64,000 nucleotides of DNA, from positions 268,417-332,416 of the forward strand of contig SZXV01000010.1 in assembly GCA_005862225.1 (NCBI GenBank), read 5' to 3'. The stretch is from Chlorobium sp. (GTDB lineage: Bacteria; Bacteroidota; Chlorobiia; Chlorobiales; Chlorobiaceae). The position numbers and the translations under genes were made by a program. This document shows, in pieces, positions 17,488 through 26,585 of this stretch. Position 1 is the first letter of the stretch. Every line of letters begins with the position of its first letter. Under the pieces are notes generated by a model. The model saw only the letters and a list, made by a program, of their open reading frames with translations. It did not search any database and was not told the origin of the DNA.

Positions 17488-17688
17488 ACTGCAACGAGCA
17501 TTGTCTGAAAAGAATCATCGGGAACGGGCAACCCATCTCCCTCCAAAGCCAAAATGTAACCCTGAATTGCTTCCCGAATATTACTAATGGCTTCTTCTCT
17601 CGAACTCCCTTGGGAGATACAAGCTGGAAGGCTTGGACATTCTGCAATCCAATACCCATCTTCACCCGGAAATTACAGCTTCTCTCAT
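17484..17688 (-). pseudogene. hicB-like antitoxin with frameshift
   Basis: After GGGGGGTAAGC the ATG at 17688 starts MREAVI; two bases appear to be missing, and the frame that follows reads PGEDGYWIAECPSLPACISQ, GSSREEAISNIREAIQGYI and DGLPVPDDSFQTMLVAV, a clear HicB (UPF0150) antitoxin ending at TGA 17484-17486. The original protein would be ~69 residues. The neighbouring hicA is also broken, so the module is dead. Confidence 0.7.
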
Positions 17689-17905
17689 GCTTACCCCCCT
17701 TACTGAAAAAAATTATACGGCTCATGTAACTATTTCTATTAGATAAAATATAGACGGGATGACTGTAAAATAAAAATACTTTGAAATCACAATTTCAAAA
17801 AAATTCCGATCGGAGTGAAAGAGAGAGGTGATGAGGTTCAGCGGAGTTCCTGCTACACTGAGTTTTGCGTCATGAAGACGACTATGATCCTGTCGCCCGA
17901 TTTTG

Positions 17906-19024
17906 CTACTCTTTGCTCACTTCGATGTTGTAGCCGTTGGCTCGGAGGAAGGCGTGTTGTTTGGCGAGGTTGAGGTCGTGAGTTATCATTTCGGCAATCA
18001 TTTCGTCGAGGGTTATTTCAGGAATCCAGCCAAGATCAGTTTTTGCTTTGGAGGGATCGCCGAGCAGGGTCTCTACCTCTGCGGGACGGAAATAACGGGG
18101 ATCGATCCGGACAATGACTTGGTCAGTGCTCAGAGAGGCATAAGCATGAGAAGGATTGATCGCATCAATAATGCCAACTTCATCAAGACCAGTTCCCTCC
18201 CAGCGAATTGTTATGCCAAGCTGTTGAGCCGCTTTCTCAATGAATTGGCGCACCGTGTATTGCACACCTGTGGCAATCACATAATCTTTGGGTTCCTCCT
18301 GCTGGAGCATCATCCATTGCATTCGGACGTAATCTTTGGCATGACCCCAGTCACGAAGGGCATTCATATTGCCGATATAAAGAGACTCTTCAAGCCCTTG
18401 CGAAATGTTTGAAAGACTGCGGGTAATTTTTCGGGTCACAAACGTTTCGCCCCGCCGTGGCGATTCATGGTTAAACAGAATGCCGTTACAGGCGTACATG
18501 CCATAAGCTTCACGATAGTTTACGGTAATCCAGTAGGCGTACAATTTGGCAACAGCATAAGGACTGCGCGGATAAAAGGGGGTTGTCTCACGCTGAGGAA
18601 TCTCCTGAACAAGCCCATAAAGCTCAGAGGTCGAGGCCTGATAAAATCTCGTTTTCTTTTCCAAACCAAGAAAACGAAGAGCTTCGAGCAGCCGCAGCGC
18701 GCCCATGCCATCAACATCAGCAGTATATTCGGGCGCCTCAAAACTGACCGCCACATGGCTTTGTGCTCCAAGATTGTACACTTCGTCAGGCTGAACTTCG
18801 GCAATAATCCGGGTGAGGTTACTACTATCGGTCAGGTCGCCATAATGAAGCACAAAGTTGCGATGGTTAACATGTGGATCCTGATAAAGATGATCGATGC
18901 GCTGAGTATTCAGACTACTGGCCCGGCGCTTTATTCCATGAACTTCATAGCCTTTTTCAAGAAGAAATTCAGCCAGATACGATCCATCCTGACCAGTAAT
19001 GCCGGTAATAAGGGCAACTTTCAT
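17906..19024 (-). CDS. gmd: GDP-mannose 4,6-dehydratase
   Basis: 372 residues, extended SDR. The NAD(P) motif [21 protein letters not shown] starts at residue 8 (GxxGxxG), with the Gmd-specific [19 protein letters not shown], the Ser/Thr and Tyr-xxx-Lys catalytic parts ([23 protein letters not shown]) and [16 protein letters not shown]. It makes GDP-4-keto-6-deoxy-mannose, which Fcl, encoded just upstream, turns into GDP-L-fucose. About 215 bases without a gene separate its 3' end from the hicB remnant. Confidence 0.97.
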   Translation of the reverse strand: MKVALITGITGQDGSYLAEFLLEKGYEVHGIKRRASSLNTQRIDHLYQDPHVNHRNFVLHYGDLTDSSNLTRIIAEVQPDEVYNLGAQSHVAVSFEAPEYTADVDGMGALRLLEALRFLGLEKKTRFYQASTSELYGLVQEIPQRETTPFYPRSPYAVAKLYAYWITVNYREAYGMYACNGILFNHESPRRGETFVTRKITRSLSNISQGLEESLYIGNMNALRDWGHAKDYVRMQWMMLQQEEPKDYVIATGVQYTVRQFIEKAAQQLGITIRWEGTGLDEVGIIDAINPSHAYASLSTDQVIVRIDPRYFRPAEVETLLGDPSKAKTDLGWIPEITLDEMIAEMITHDLNLAKQHAFLRANGYNIEVSKE

Positions 19025-19030
19025 TGAAAT

Positions 19031-19987
19031 TCAGGAATTATTGTTCAAAAAATCACGGTATGCCAGCCGCAGCCCCTCTTCAAGCGAGATCCTGGCGTGC
19101 CAGCCAAGGCTGTTGAGCCGGGTGCTGTCCATCAGTTTTCTTGGAGTACCATCAGGCTTTGTGGGGTCAAATGCTATGGCACCCTTATAATCAATCACCT
19201 TCGCAATAGTCTCAGCAAGCTCTTTAATGGTGATATCTTCTCCTGAACCCACATTAATATGACTCTGCATGGGTGTCGTGTGAGCGTCATAGGTGGCTTT
19301 GTCAAGATTCATCACATGAACACAAGCCGCAGCCATATCATCAACAGAGAGAAATTCCCGCCGGGGCGTACCAGTACCCCAGATGGTCACCACAGAAGCA
19401 GTGGTGATTTTTGCTTCATGAAAGCGACGTATCAGCGCCGGAATAACGTGACTGTTCTGCGGATGATAGTTATCCCCTGCTCCGTAAAGGTTTGTCGGCA
19501 TGACACTGCGGTAATCAGTGCCATACTGGCGATTATAGCTCTCACAAAGTTTGATCCCCGCAATTTTAGCGATGGCATAAGGCTCATTGGTTGCTTCAAG
19601 TTGCCCGGTCAGCAGAGCACTTTCACTCATTGGCTGTGCGGCCAGTTTGGGGTAGATACAGCTCGACCCAAGAAACAACAGTTTTTTGACACCAGCTTGC
19701 CATGCCTCATGAATAACATTAGCCTCTACCATCAGGTTCTGGTAGATAAACTCGGCAGGATAGCTGTTATTGCCATGGATGCCGCCAACTTTAGCCGCTG
19801 CCAAATAAACCTGATCAGGCTTCTGTTGTTCAAAAAATGCACGAACCGCAGCCTGATTGGTCAAATCAAGCTCGTCATGCGTTCTGACAACGACCTGCTG
19901 AGTACCAACCCCTTTTGCCTGAAGATGGCGAAGAATCGCTGATCCCGCCATGCCCCGATGGCCTGCTATGTATATTGTACCAGTCAA
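19031..19987 (-). CDS. fcl: GDP-L-fucose synthase
   Basis: I choose the TTG at 19987 ([18 protein letters not shown]); the frame is open to 20140, but that part overlaps the dehydrogenase gene and is not family-like, and the next ATG would destroy the GxxGxxG motif. 318 residues. Tyr-xxx-Lys is in [27 protein letters not shown] and [16 protein letters not shown] blocks are typical. The TTG overlaps the TGA of the upstream gene (TTGA), indicating coupled translation. It epimerises and reduces GDP-4-keto-6-deoxymannose; the product is the donor for the GT11-type gene at 38.5-39.4 kb. Confidence 0.95.
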   Translation of the reverse strand: MTGTIYIAGHRGMAGSAILRHLQAKGVGTQQVVVRTHDELDLTNQAAVRAFFEQQKPDQVYLAAAKVGGIHGNNSYPAEFIYQNLMVEANVIHEAWQAGVKKLLFLGSSCIYPKLAAQPMSESALLTGQLEATNEPYAIAKIAGIKLCESYNRQYGTDYRSVMPTNLYGAGDNYHPQNSHVIPALIRRFHEAKITTASVVTIWGTGTPRREFLSVDDMAAACVHVMNLDKATYDAHTTPMQSHINVGSGEDITIKELAETIAKVIDYKGAIAFDPTKPDGTPRKLMDSTRLNSLGWHARISLEEGLRLAYRDFLNNNS

Positions 19988-21261
19988 AGGCGTTTGTCGA
20001 CTTGGGATGGCGGAAAGGTGCTTTTGATGTCGTAGATACAGGTGGCGAGGGCTCTGATGGGAAGGGTTTTGAACTGGTCGTGGGCTACGGCGAGTATGGC
20101 GGCCTCGTAATGACGTGAAGGGTCGAACTCGGCATGGCACGTCAGGTTGTATTCGCGCATCACCTCTTCGGGATTGGCCCAGGGATCACAAATTTCGACT
20201 TCAGCGCCATACTGACGAAGCTCGTTGACAATATCCACCACTCTGGTGTTACGGATGTCGGGGCAATTCTCCTTGAAGGTGATACCAAGAATAAGGACGT
20301 TGGCGCCCTTGATTTTCAGATCCTGCGCAATCATAAGCTTGACAACTTCGGAAGCCACATATTTCCCCATGTTGTCGTTGAGCCTGCGACCTGCAAGAAT
20401 AATTTCTGGATGATAACCATACTCCTGGGCTTTCTGGGCAAGATAGTAGGGATCAACCCCGATACAGTGCCCACCAACAAGGCCCGGTTTAAACGGCAGA
20501 AAGTTCCACTTTGTGCCTGCCGCAGCAAGCACTTCGTGCGTATCAATACCCATAAGGTTGAAAATCATGGCCAGCTCATTAACAAAAGCAATATTAATAT
20601 CGCGCTGGGAATTCTCAATAACTTTAGCAGCCTCAGCAACCTTTATAGATGAGGCACGATGCGTTCCCGCTGTAATGATTGAACAATACAGGTCATCAAC
20701 TTTTTTGGCAGCCTCAGGAGTTGAGCCTGAAGTAATCTTTTTAATCTTGGTGACCGTGTGCTCCTTGTCACCGGGGTTGATGCGCTCGGGTGAGTACCCC
20801 ACAAAAAAATCACGGTTAAACCTGAGACCGGAACTCCTTTCAAGCACCGGAACACAATCCTCCTCAGTGGCGCCGGGATAGACCGTTGATTCATAAATAA
20901 CTACAGCGCCCGGTTTGAGAACCCTCCCTATCGTTTCACTGGCTTTCAGAAGAGGCGTCAAAACCGGACGGTTGTTTTTATCCGTAGGAGTCGGCACCGT
21001 GACGATATAATAGTTCGCAGAGCCAAGGTCATCGCAGTTTGAAGTGATAAAGAGCCCCGGCGCATCACTATGCTTGCCGCGAAGCACAGCATTCAAATGC
21101 TCAGACGTTATTTCAAGCGTGGCATCGTGCCCCCGCTTCAGCTCATCGACCCGAGCCTGCTTGATATCAAACCCGATCACAGGGTACTTTCCGGCAAATT
21201 CAACCGCAAGAGGAAGACCAACATAACCAAGCCCAATAACTGCAATTTCGGGAACACTCAT
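19984..21261 (-). CDS. UDP-N-acetylhexosamine 6-dehydrogenase (WbpA/WbpO/TviB type)
   Basis: 425 residues. Rossmann motif [24 protein letters not shown] (residues 10-33), then [18 protein letters not shown], catalytic Cys266 in [15 protein letters not shown], and the C-terminal NAD/UDP domain with [18 protein letters not shown]. The length and the PERINPGD signature are those of UDP-GlcNAc/UDP-GalNAc dehydrogenases rather than Ugd. It would supply a UDP-HexNAc uronic acid; the WbpB/D/E set at 42-44.7 kb needs exactly such a substrate. GlcNAc versus GalNAc specificity cannot be read from the sequence by eye. Confidence 0.9.
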   Translation of the reverse strand: MSVPEIAVIGLGYVGLPLAVEFAGKYPVIGFDIKQARVDELKRGHDATLEITSEHLNAVLRGKHSDAPGLFITSNCDDLGSANYYIVTVPTPTDKNNRPVLTPLLKASETIGRVLKPGAVVIYESTVYPGATEEDCVPVLERSSGLRFNRDFFVGYSPERINPGDKEHTVTKIKKITSGSTPEAAKKVDDLYCSIITAGTHRASSIKVAEAAKVIENSQRDINIAFVNELAMIFNLMGIDTHEVLAAAGTKWNFLPFKPGLVGGHCIGVDPYYLAQKAQEYGYHPEIILAGRRLNDNMGKYVASEVVKLMIAQDLKIKGANVLILGITFKENCPDIRNTRVVDIVNELRQYGAEVEICDPWANPEEVMREYNLTCHAEFDPSRHYEAAILAVAHDQFKTLPIRALATCIYDIKSTFPPSQVDKRL

Positions 21262-21310
21262 GAGTCATTATTACATTATTAATCAACTTAAGCCATACCA
21301 GTTCCAGCCT

Positions 21311-21832
21311 TCAGGCTCCGGAAGCCGTTCTCGACATCTCGTTCAACGTATCATCTTTCTTGGCGCTGCTCTTTGAACTTCCAAAATAGTAACTGAAAAT
21401 CGTGGTAATCGTTGAAGAGAGCACACCGAGGATATAAAGAATAATATCCTTTACCACCCCACGCTGCTCTTTCGACTCCTCCAGAGCAGCCTTGGCATAA
21501 GCAACATTCTCTTGCAATACCTTGATCTCCTCATTGATACGCACCCTCTCTTCAATTTGCGTCGAGTCAACCTTCTGTAATTTTGACAATGCCGTATCAT
21601 ATTTTTCCTGCGCCGAATAGAGCTTGCCCGTCTCCCGCAAAGGCGTCTTCATCACCTGAATAAACCCCCAGAACATCATAAAGGTCATAATAACCGTCAC
21701 CAAAGCAAGCAATGGCGACACATTTGCCCCAATCCAGCTATCCTCTTTTTTCCTGGTGACCTCTGGCTTTCCAGAGACCGGACCGTCCCCGTTAAGAGGC
21801 GCACCGCCATTCGTTGATTCTTGAGTTTCCAT
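21311..21832 (-). CDS. Membrane protein with coiled coil, holin-like topology
   Basis: 173 residues from the ATG at 21832, which has GGAGC upstream (a TTG at 21844 is alternative). A charged N-terminus is followed by one helix (LLALVTVIMTFMMFWGF), a ~75-residue coiled coil (KLYSAQEKYDTALSKLQKV, RVRINEEIKVLQENVAYAK), a second helix (DIILYILGVLSSTITTIFSYYFG) and a Lys/Ser tail. The ending YYFGSSKSS resembles small phage-holin-like proteins, but I assign no function. It ends ~50 bases from the dehydrogenase start. Confidence 0.6.
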   Translation of the reverse strand: METQESTNGGAPLNGDGPVSGKPEVTRKKEDSWIGANVSPLLALVTVIMTFMMFWGFIQVMKTPLRETGKLYSAQEKYDTALSKLQKVDSTQIEERVRINEEIKVLQENVAYAKAALEESKEQRGVVKDIILYILGVLSSTITTIFSYYFGSSKSSAKKDDTLNEMSRTASGA

Positions 21833-22099
21833 AAACAGCTCCAAAGGTTTCTTGAATAATCGGTACTCAATGGAAAATAGAAAAAAGGATTATGAGCACA
21901 AGGAGTTTTGCCTGTAGTCATTGCTGTTTTTTTCTGATCTCATCGACAGAAAATGCCATTCCAAGCGCTTTCAAGAAAAAAATCGGTATAAATTTCAACT
22001 AAAATACATCCTAAATATTAGCATATTTCACCATTAATACTTAATATCAGCCCTACAGCTATCAAAAAAAAATACTTTTCTTTTACTTTATTTTGGCAT

Positions 22100-22128
22100 T
22101 TGCAACTGGAAAGGAATAATGATATAAC
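22100..22128 (+). promoter_or_regulatory. Candidate sigma-70 promoter of the exosortase block
   Basis: TTGCAA (22100-22105), a 17-base spacer and TATAAC (22123-22128) lie 28 bases before the first PEP-CTERM gene, whose ATG has a strong AAAGGAGG site. The 323-base gap 21833-22155 is otherwise AT-rich with no gene. It is the divergence point between the minus-strand glycan operon and the plus-strand exosortase block. Confidence 0.45.
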
Positions 22129-22155
22129 CTTAATTTTTAAAGGAGGATAAGCTCA

Positions 22156-22908
22156 ATGAAAAGCATTCTTACTGGAGTGATGGCATTGGTGATAGCAGTG
22201 ATGAGTACCTCATTGCATGCGGAAGAACCACTGATTAACATCAAATTTGGTGGTGGAACTTATACTGGCGCTGCCGTTGCCGGTACTGCGGGAGATACGT
22301 GGAATCAATTTAATGACGATCTTTCCGTAATAAATCAACCTGTCTTGCTTTCAACAGGTACATCGGCAGGAAGCGCCCAATTCTCTTATACAGGTGGCGC
22401 TCTTGTAACTGGTCTCGCTGCAAACTGTTCCTTCGGAGCAACAGACAAAAATTTGATGCGGAGCTATATTTATACATCTGGCTCAGCAGGCACAATGAGC
22501 TTTACCGGATTACAAGCCAACAAGTCATACGACCTGTACGTCTATACCCAGAGTGAAAATACTTCAGGAAATAATTACGGCGACGGACAGATACTGAACC
22601 TGACCGTCAATGGCTCGGCGCTGAATCAGACAACTCCATCAGATGGCGGAGCAAGCACATTTCTTGCTGGCCAGAACTATCTCCATGGTACTTTTACAGC
22701 AGATAATTCAGGAAACCTGAATATTTCATACCTCTCCCCTGTCGGAGGAACTGGAGCGGCCAGTCGTGCAGTCATCAATGGCCTGCAGCTCAAGGGATCA
22801 TCCCCAACCCCTGAGCCTGCAAGTCTTGTCCTTCTCGGTATTGGAGGTCTGCTTGCCTCAAGAAAGTTGAAGAAAAAGTCTGCTGAAACCTCCATTACTA
22901 CACCGTGA
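22156..22908 (+). CDS. PEP-CTERM sorting-signal protein, copy 1
   Basis: 250 residues. A Sec signal (MKSILTGVMALVIAVMSTSLHAEE) is followed by a Gly/Ser/Thr-rich beta-type body with N-glycosylation-like and aromatic repeats (SYDLYVYTQSENTSGNN) and a C-terminal PEP-CTERM tail from residue 219: PEPASLVLLGIGGLLAS, then RKLKKKSA. Exosortase is expected to cut in this tail and release or anchor the protein at the surface. The final ~8 residues after the basic cluster are longer than usual. Its stop overlaps the GTG of the next gene (GTGA). Confidence 0.9.
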   Translation: MKSILTGVMALVIAVMSTSLHAEEPLINIKFGGGTYTGAAVAGTAGDTWNQFNDDLSVINQPVLLSTGTSAGSAQFSYTGGALVTGLAANCSFGATDKNLMRSYIYTSGSAGTMSFTGLQANKSYDLYVYTQSENTSGNNYGDGQILNLTVNGSALNQTTPSDGGASTFLAGQNYLHGTFTADNSGNLNISYLSPVGGTGAASRAVINGLQLKGSSPTPEPASLVLLGIGGLLASRKLKKKSAETSITTP

Positions 22909-24269
22909 AATCATTATCGGTTTTTCTTGCCCTTGCTTTTATCATTGCCGGATGTTCCCAACATGCTGGCAATGACAAAAGCGAACGTATCGCCGCCGTC
23001 GTTAATGGCGCTGAAATTACCAAGCGCGAAGTTGATTTTCTTTATCAGCGCGCTGCCAACCCAAAAGCCGACTCAACCACTGCAACCAATCAGCGGCGAA
23101 GCATTCTTGCTGGATTGGTACGATCAGAACTTCTTGCGCAACAGGCAACAAAAATGAAGATCGACCAATCGCCGGAATTCATTCTTGGCCTGCACGACGC
23201 CCGTCGCAGACTGCTTGCTGAATTGGCAGAGGAGAAAATTGCCTCAACGGCAAAACCGGTATCTCAAGAAACTGTCCAGCAGATTATTTCAGATAATCCA
23301 AACCTCTTTGCCGACAGAAAACTGCTGGTATACGAAGAGATTTTTGTTGCCTGTGTTGATGTGCCTTTTTTACAGTCACTGAATTCTTCAGCCAGAAAAG
23401 GCGTTTCACTGACAGAGTTACTTGAAGCTGTCAAAAGAAAAGCAGTGCCATTTCAACGAGGAACAAAGACGCTGACGACAGACCAGATCGACCAGAACCT
23501 CCTCAAGGTACTCATCACCCTCAAACCATATCAACCGGTTGTTGTGCAAGTTGAAGACAAGTTCTCCATGATCCTGATGCTCTATACAGCAGTACCCATA
23601 CCGCTCGAAGGCAAAACCGCAGAACTTGCCGCAAGTAATCTGGCAAATACCCGGCAGCGAAGCATCGCAATTTCAGAAACAATGGGTGGGGTGCTTGACC
23701 ATTCAACAATCACCTATGCCAGTGAATTCAAAACCAAAACAACAGCTAACAGTGAGAAAGAGCAAGCAGTTGCCATGCCTGTTCCTGATGCTGTCCGAGC
23801 TCACAACAAACTGAATCAACAAATAAAACTGACCGCATTACTCACGCTATCTTTTACTTCGGCAATGCTGCTGTTCTTTGGTTCAAAATCAATTCTGCTT
23901 GGAAAATTATGGCTCCCACGACTGTGGCCAGCACCAAAAGAAAATGCCCTCTCCGGGGCAATTCCATACGATTATGATGTTTACGAAGTCTCGCCTGCAG
24001 TTAAACTGACCCTGTTTTTTCTCGGAGTATCAACAGTTGTTGTTGTTGCCTGGCATCTTTTTCTGGTTTGGGATGCCATTCCTTTCTGGATGATGGTTTG
24101 CTCTTTGGGAACCGGAATACTTATGGCGACAGTCGCAAGCCATCTTTTTAACCTACATGCTCTGAACAAGTGGACCACAAAGATTCCTTGGTTTCACTGG
24201 ATGCAGGTTGTGTTTTTTGTCATCATTTTAGGTACAAGTGTGTTTGTGACCATTCAAATTCTGATTTGA
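22905..24269 (+). CDS. EpsD-like peptidyl-prolyl isomerase lipoprotein with C-terminal membrane domain, copy 1
   Basis: 454 residues from a GTG. Lipobox FIIAGC with Cys17. Residues ~25-270 follow the SurA/PpiC/EpsD pattern (IAAVVNGAEITKREVDFLYQ, RRSILAGLVRSELLAQQATK, LLVYEEIFV). Unlike ordinary EpsD proteins it continues with ~150 residues holding about four transmembrane helices (LLTLSFTSAMLLFFGSKSIL, LTLFFLGVSTVVVVAWHLF, FWMMVCSLGTGILMATVASHL, VVFFVIILGTSVFVTIQIL). EpsD proteins accompany exosortases and exopolysaccharide genes; a folding or presentation role for the neighbouring PEP-CTERM protein is inferred. Confidence 0.8.
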   Translation: MKSLSVFLALAFIIAGCSQHAGNDKSERIAAVVNGAEITKREVDFLYQRAANPKADSTTATNQRRSILAGLVRSELLAQQATKMKIDQSPEFILGLHDARRRLLAELAEEKIASTAKPVSQETVQQIISDNPNLFADRKLLVYEEIFVACVDVPFLQSLNSSARKGVSLTELLEAVKRKAVPFQRGTKTLTTDQIDQNLLKVLITLKPYQPVVVQVEDKFSMILMLYTAVPIPLEGKTAELAASNLANTRQRSIAISETMGGVLDHSTITYASEFKTKTTANSEKEQAVAMPVPDAVRAHNKLNQQIKLTALLTLSFTSAMLLFFGSKSILLGKLWLPRLWPAPKENALSGAIPYDYDVYEVSPAVKLTLFFLGVSTVVVVAWHLFLVWDAIPFWMMVCSLGTGILMATVASHLFNLHALNKWTTKIPWFHWMQVVFFVIILGTSVFVTIQILI

Positions 24270-24361
24270 AGAGTTGACGACAAGCATACCTTGTCGTGTC
24301 CAGATGCATGCATGTAATAATAATTGGAAGAAAAAATCGACCTTCCGCACCTCAAAAAAAA

Positions 24362-24397
24362 TTGTTGATTACAAAAAAAATTAGTATAATTATACTA
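24362..24397 (+). promoter_or_regulatory. Candidate promoter overlapping a 16-bp palindrome
   Basis: TTGTTG (24362-24367), 17 bases, TATAAT (24385-24390). The -10 box lies within the perfect palindrome TAGTATAATTATACTA (24382-24397), a possible operator. A further TATAAT is at 24428-24433. The 203-base gap before the second PEP-CTERM gene also holds a small hairpin (GACAAGCATACCTTGTC, about 24280-24297) that could end the first transcript. Confidence 0.4.
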
Positions 24398-24472
24398 CAT
24401 AAGCCTTTTATAAAAGCCCTAAATTGTTATAATGGCTGGTTAGCAATTCATTATTTTTAAATAAATAATAAT

Positions 24473-25201
24473 ATGAAGAAAATTATTTACTTGCTGATTG
24501 CTTTTGTGATGGCAGTGTCAAGTAAGCCGTTGCATGCTGCTGTGGGTGACCTTATAAATATTCAAGTTAATGGAAGTAGTTACAATGGAGAAGGCGCTGT
24601 AACCCTTGGAAGGGGGACTTTTTGGAACAGTATAAGTGGTACAAGTGAGGCCATTCCCACTCTGTTTACTGCTAATTATAGTAACGTTCTTAGTCCAGCA
24701 GTTATTACCTATTCGGCAGATGTAAGCACTGCAATGGCTTCAGGAGGTGTCAACGGCTTCAATGCAACGCCCTACAGTACCTTGATGGATGGTTATATGG
24801 CTTCTACTACGAGCAGAAATATCACATTTACAAACTTGGATGCAAACGCAACATATACGTTGTATGTATATTCTCAAAAAGAGAATACTGTACCTGATTC
24901 TCTGACAAAAACTTTGATAAATGGTACTGCCTTATTAAATACAGTGAATACATCGAATTCCTTTATTAGCGGGACAAACTACATTGCCACGACTGTTTAC
25001 AGTAATGCATCAGGAGCTTTGACTTTTTCTTATGCTCCCCAAACTATTAATGGCACAAATGTCGGTGTAATAAACGCCTTGCAATTACATCAGACGGGTG
25101 GCTCAGGTTCAGCTCCAACCCCCGAACCAGCAAGCCTTGTCCTCCTCGGTGTCGGTGGACTTTTTGCCGCCAGAAAGAAATTCAGGAAAAAGTCGGCTTA
25201 A
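24473..25201 (+). CDS. PEP-CTERM sorting-signal protein, copy 2
   Basis: 242 residues, clearly related to copy 1 in plan and in short blocks (NATYTLYVYSQKENT against SYDLYVYTQSENT) but diverged along the body. Signal peptide (LIAFVMAVSSKPLHAA); tail from residue 217 PEPASLVLLGVGGLFAARK, then KFRKKSA. It has its own candidate promoter, unlike the genes that follow. The body has lower GC than copy 1. Confidence 0.9.
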   Translation: MKKIIYLLIAFVMAVSSKPLHAAVGDLINIQVNGSSYNGEGAVTLGRGTFWNSISGTSEAIPTLFTANYSNVLSPAVITYSADVSTAMASGGVNGFNATPYSTLMDGYMASTTSRNITFTNLDANATYTLYVYSQKENTVPDSLTKTLINGTALLNTVNTSNSFISGTNYIATTVYSNASGALTFSYAPQTINGTNVGVINALQLHQTGGSGSAPTPEPASLVLLGVGGLFAARKKFRKKSA

Positions 25202-25220
25202 CCCTCTTCATTCCTGCGCC

Positions 25221-26585
25221 TTGAAATCATTCTTTATTTATCTTTTCATCGCTTTTACCATTGCCGGATGTTCCCAACATACTGGCAATGATAAAAGTGG
25301 ACGTGTTGCCGCTGTTGTAAATGGCGTTGAAATTACCCAGCGTGAAGTTGATTTCCTTTATCAGCGCACTGCCGCCCCAGGGGCCGATTCACTCTCCGCA
25401 TTCAATCAGCGTCGAAGCATTCTTGCCGGTTTAGTTCGTGCTGAACTTCTTGCCCAGCAGGCAACAAAAATGAAGGTCGATCAATCACCGGAATTTGTGA
25501 TTGCCCTGCACGATGCACGTCGCAGAGTACTGGCCGGGCTGGCCGAGGAAAAAATTGCCTCAACGGCAAAACCTGTATCTCCGGAAAATGTCCAGCAGAT
25601 TATTTCGGATAACCCCACCTTTTTTGCCGACAGAAAACTGCTGGTATATGAAGAGATACTTGTTTCCGGCGTCGATGTACCTTTCTTACAGTCACTGAAT
25701 GTTTCCGCCAGCAAAGGCGCATCTCTCTCACAGTTACTTGATGCCGTCAAAGCAAAAGCCATACCGTTTCAACGTGCGACAAGGACTCTCACAACTGATC
25801 AGATCGACCCTGGGCTCCTCAAAGTCTTGAATACCCTCAAGCCAAACGTGCCTGTTGTTGCCCGTGTTGAAAACAAGTTCTCCATGATACTGATGCTGCA
25901 TACCGCTCTCCCTATTCCGCTGGAAGGCAAAACAGCAGAGCTGGCAGCAGCCAACCTCGCCAATACCCAGCAAAGGAATGTGGCATTTTCACAAAAAATG
26001 AGAGCTGTTCTTGATGGTTCAAAAATTACCTATTTTGGCGAATTCAAGCCTGACGCTGTCGCACCAAAATGGAAAAAACAGGTGGTTGCCCTGCCTGTTC
26101 CTGATGCTGTCCGCGCTCAAGAACAACTGATGCAACAAGCAAAACTTGCGGCATCGCTGGTAATATCATGTACTGCTGCAATGTTACTGTTCTTTACAGC
26201 AAAATGCATTCTTGTCGGCAAGCTGTGGCTTCCACGACTGTGGCCAGCACCCAAACTGAATATTACTTCCGGCAAATCATACGATTATAATGTTTATCCA
26301 GCTTCACGCAAAAATAAGTTGATTGTTTATTTTATCAGAGCATCAAGTTTTTTGCCTCTTTTTTATCATCTCAGCCTACTTTGGGATTCCATTCCTTTCT
26401 GGATGATTCCTCTTTCTCTCATCATCGGCATTCTTGTCGGCACAGGCGTCAGTTACCTTTTTTCCCTGCAATTGCTTAAAAAGTGGGCAAAAAAACTCCG
26501 CTGGTTTCGCTGGATACAAATTGTAATGTTTGACCTGCTTTTATTGACAGGAGTTTTCCTGGCCCAGCGACTTATCAGCCAATGA
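25221..26585 (+). CDS. EpsD-like peptidyl-prolyl isomerase lipoprotein with C-terminal membrane domain, copy 2
   Basis: I choose the TTG at 25221 (KSFFIYLFIAFTIAGC), the exact counterpart of the GTG start of copy 1; the frame is open to 25098 but would overlap the PEP-CTERM gene and bury the lipobox. 454 residues, lipobox Cys17. The N-terminal ~270 residues are highly similar to copy 1, including FLYQR, RRSILAGLVRAELLAQQATKMK and KLLVYEEI; the four-helix C-terminal domain is more diverged. It ends with a 4-base overlap to the exosortase gene (ATGA). Confidence 0.8.
   Translation: MKSFFIYLFIAFTIAGCSQHTGNDKSGRVAAVVNGVEITQREVDFLYQRTAAPGADSLSAFNQRRSILAGLVRAELLAQQATKMKVDQSPEFVIALHDARRRVLAGLAEEKIASTAKPVSPENVQQIISDNPTFFADRKLLVYEEILVSGVDVPFLQSLNVSASKGASLSQLLDAVKAKAIPFQRATRTLTTDQIDPGLLKVLNTLKPNVPVVARVENKFSMILMLHTALPIPLEGKTAELAAANLANTQQRNVAFSQKMRAVLDGSKITYFGEFKPDAVAPKWKKQVVALPVPDAVRAQEQLMQQAKLAASLVISCTAAMLLFFTAKCILVGKLWLPRLWPAPKLNITSGKSYDYNVYPASRKNKLIVYFIRASSFLPLFYHLSLLWDSIPFWMIPLSLIIGILVGTGVSYLFSLQLLKKWAKKLRWFRWIQIVMFDLLLLTGVFLAQRLISQ

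Noticed and set aside
19987..20140. Longer N-terminus of the GDP-fucose synthase frame
   Set aside because: This part lies in another frame of the dehydrogenase gene, is rich in Arg/Pro/His and precedes the Rossmann motif without a family match.
22093..22112. TTGGCATTTGCAACTGG as a sigma-54 promoter
   Set aside because: The GG and GC elements do not have the required spacing; a sigma-70-like pair fits better.
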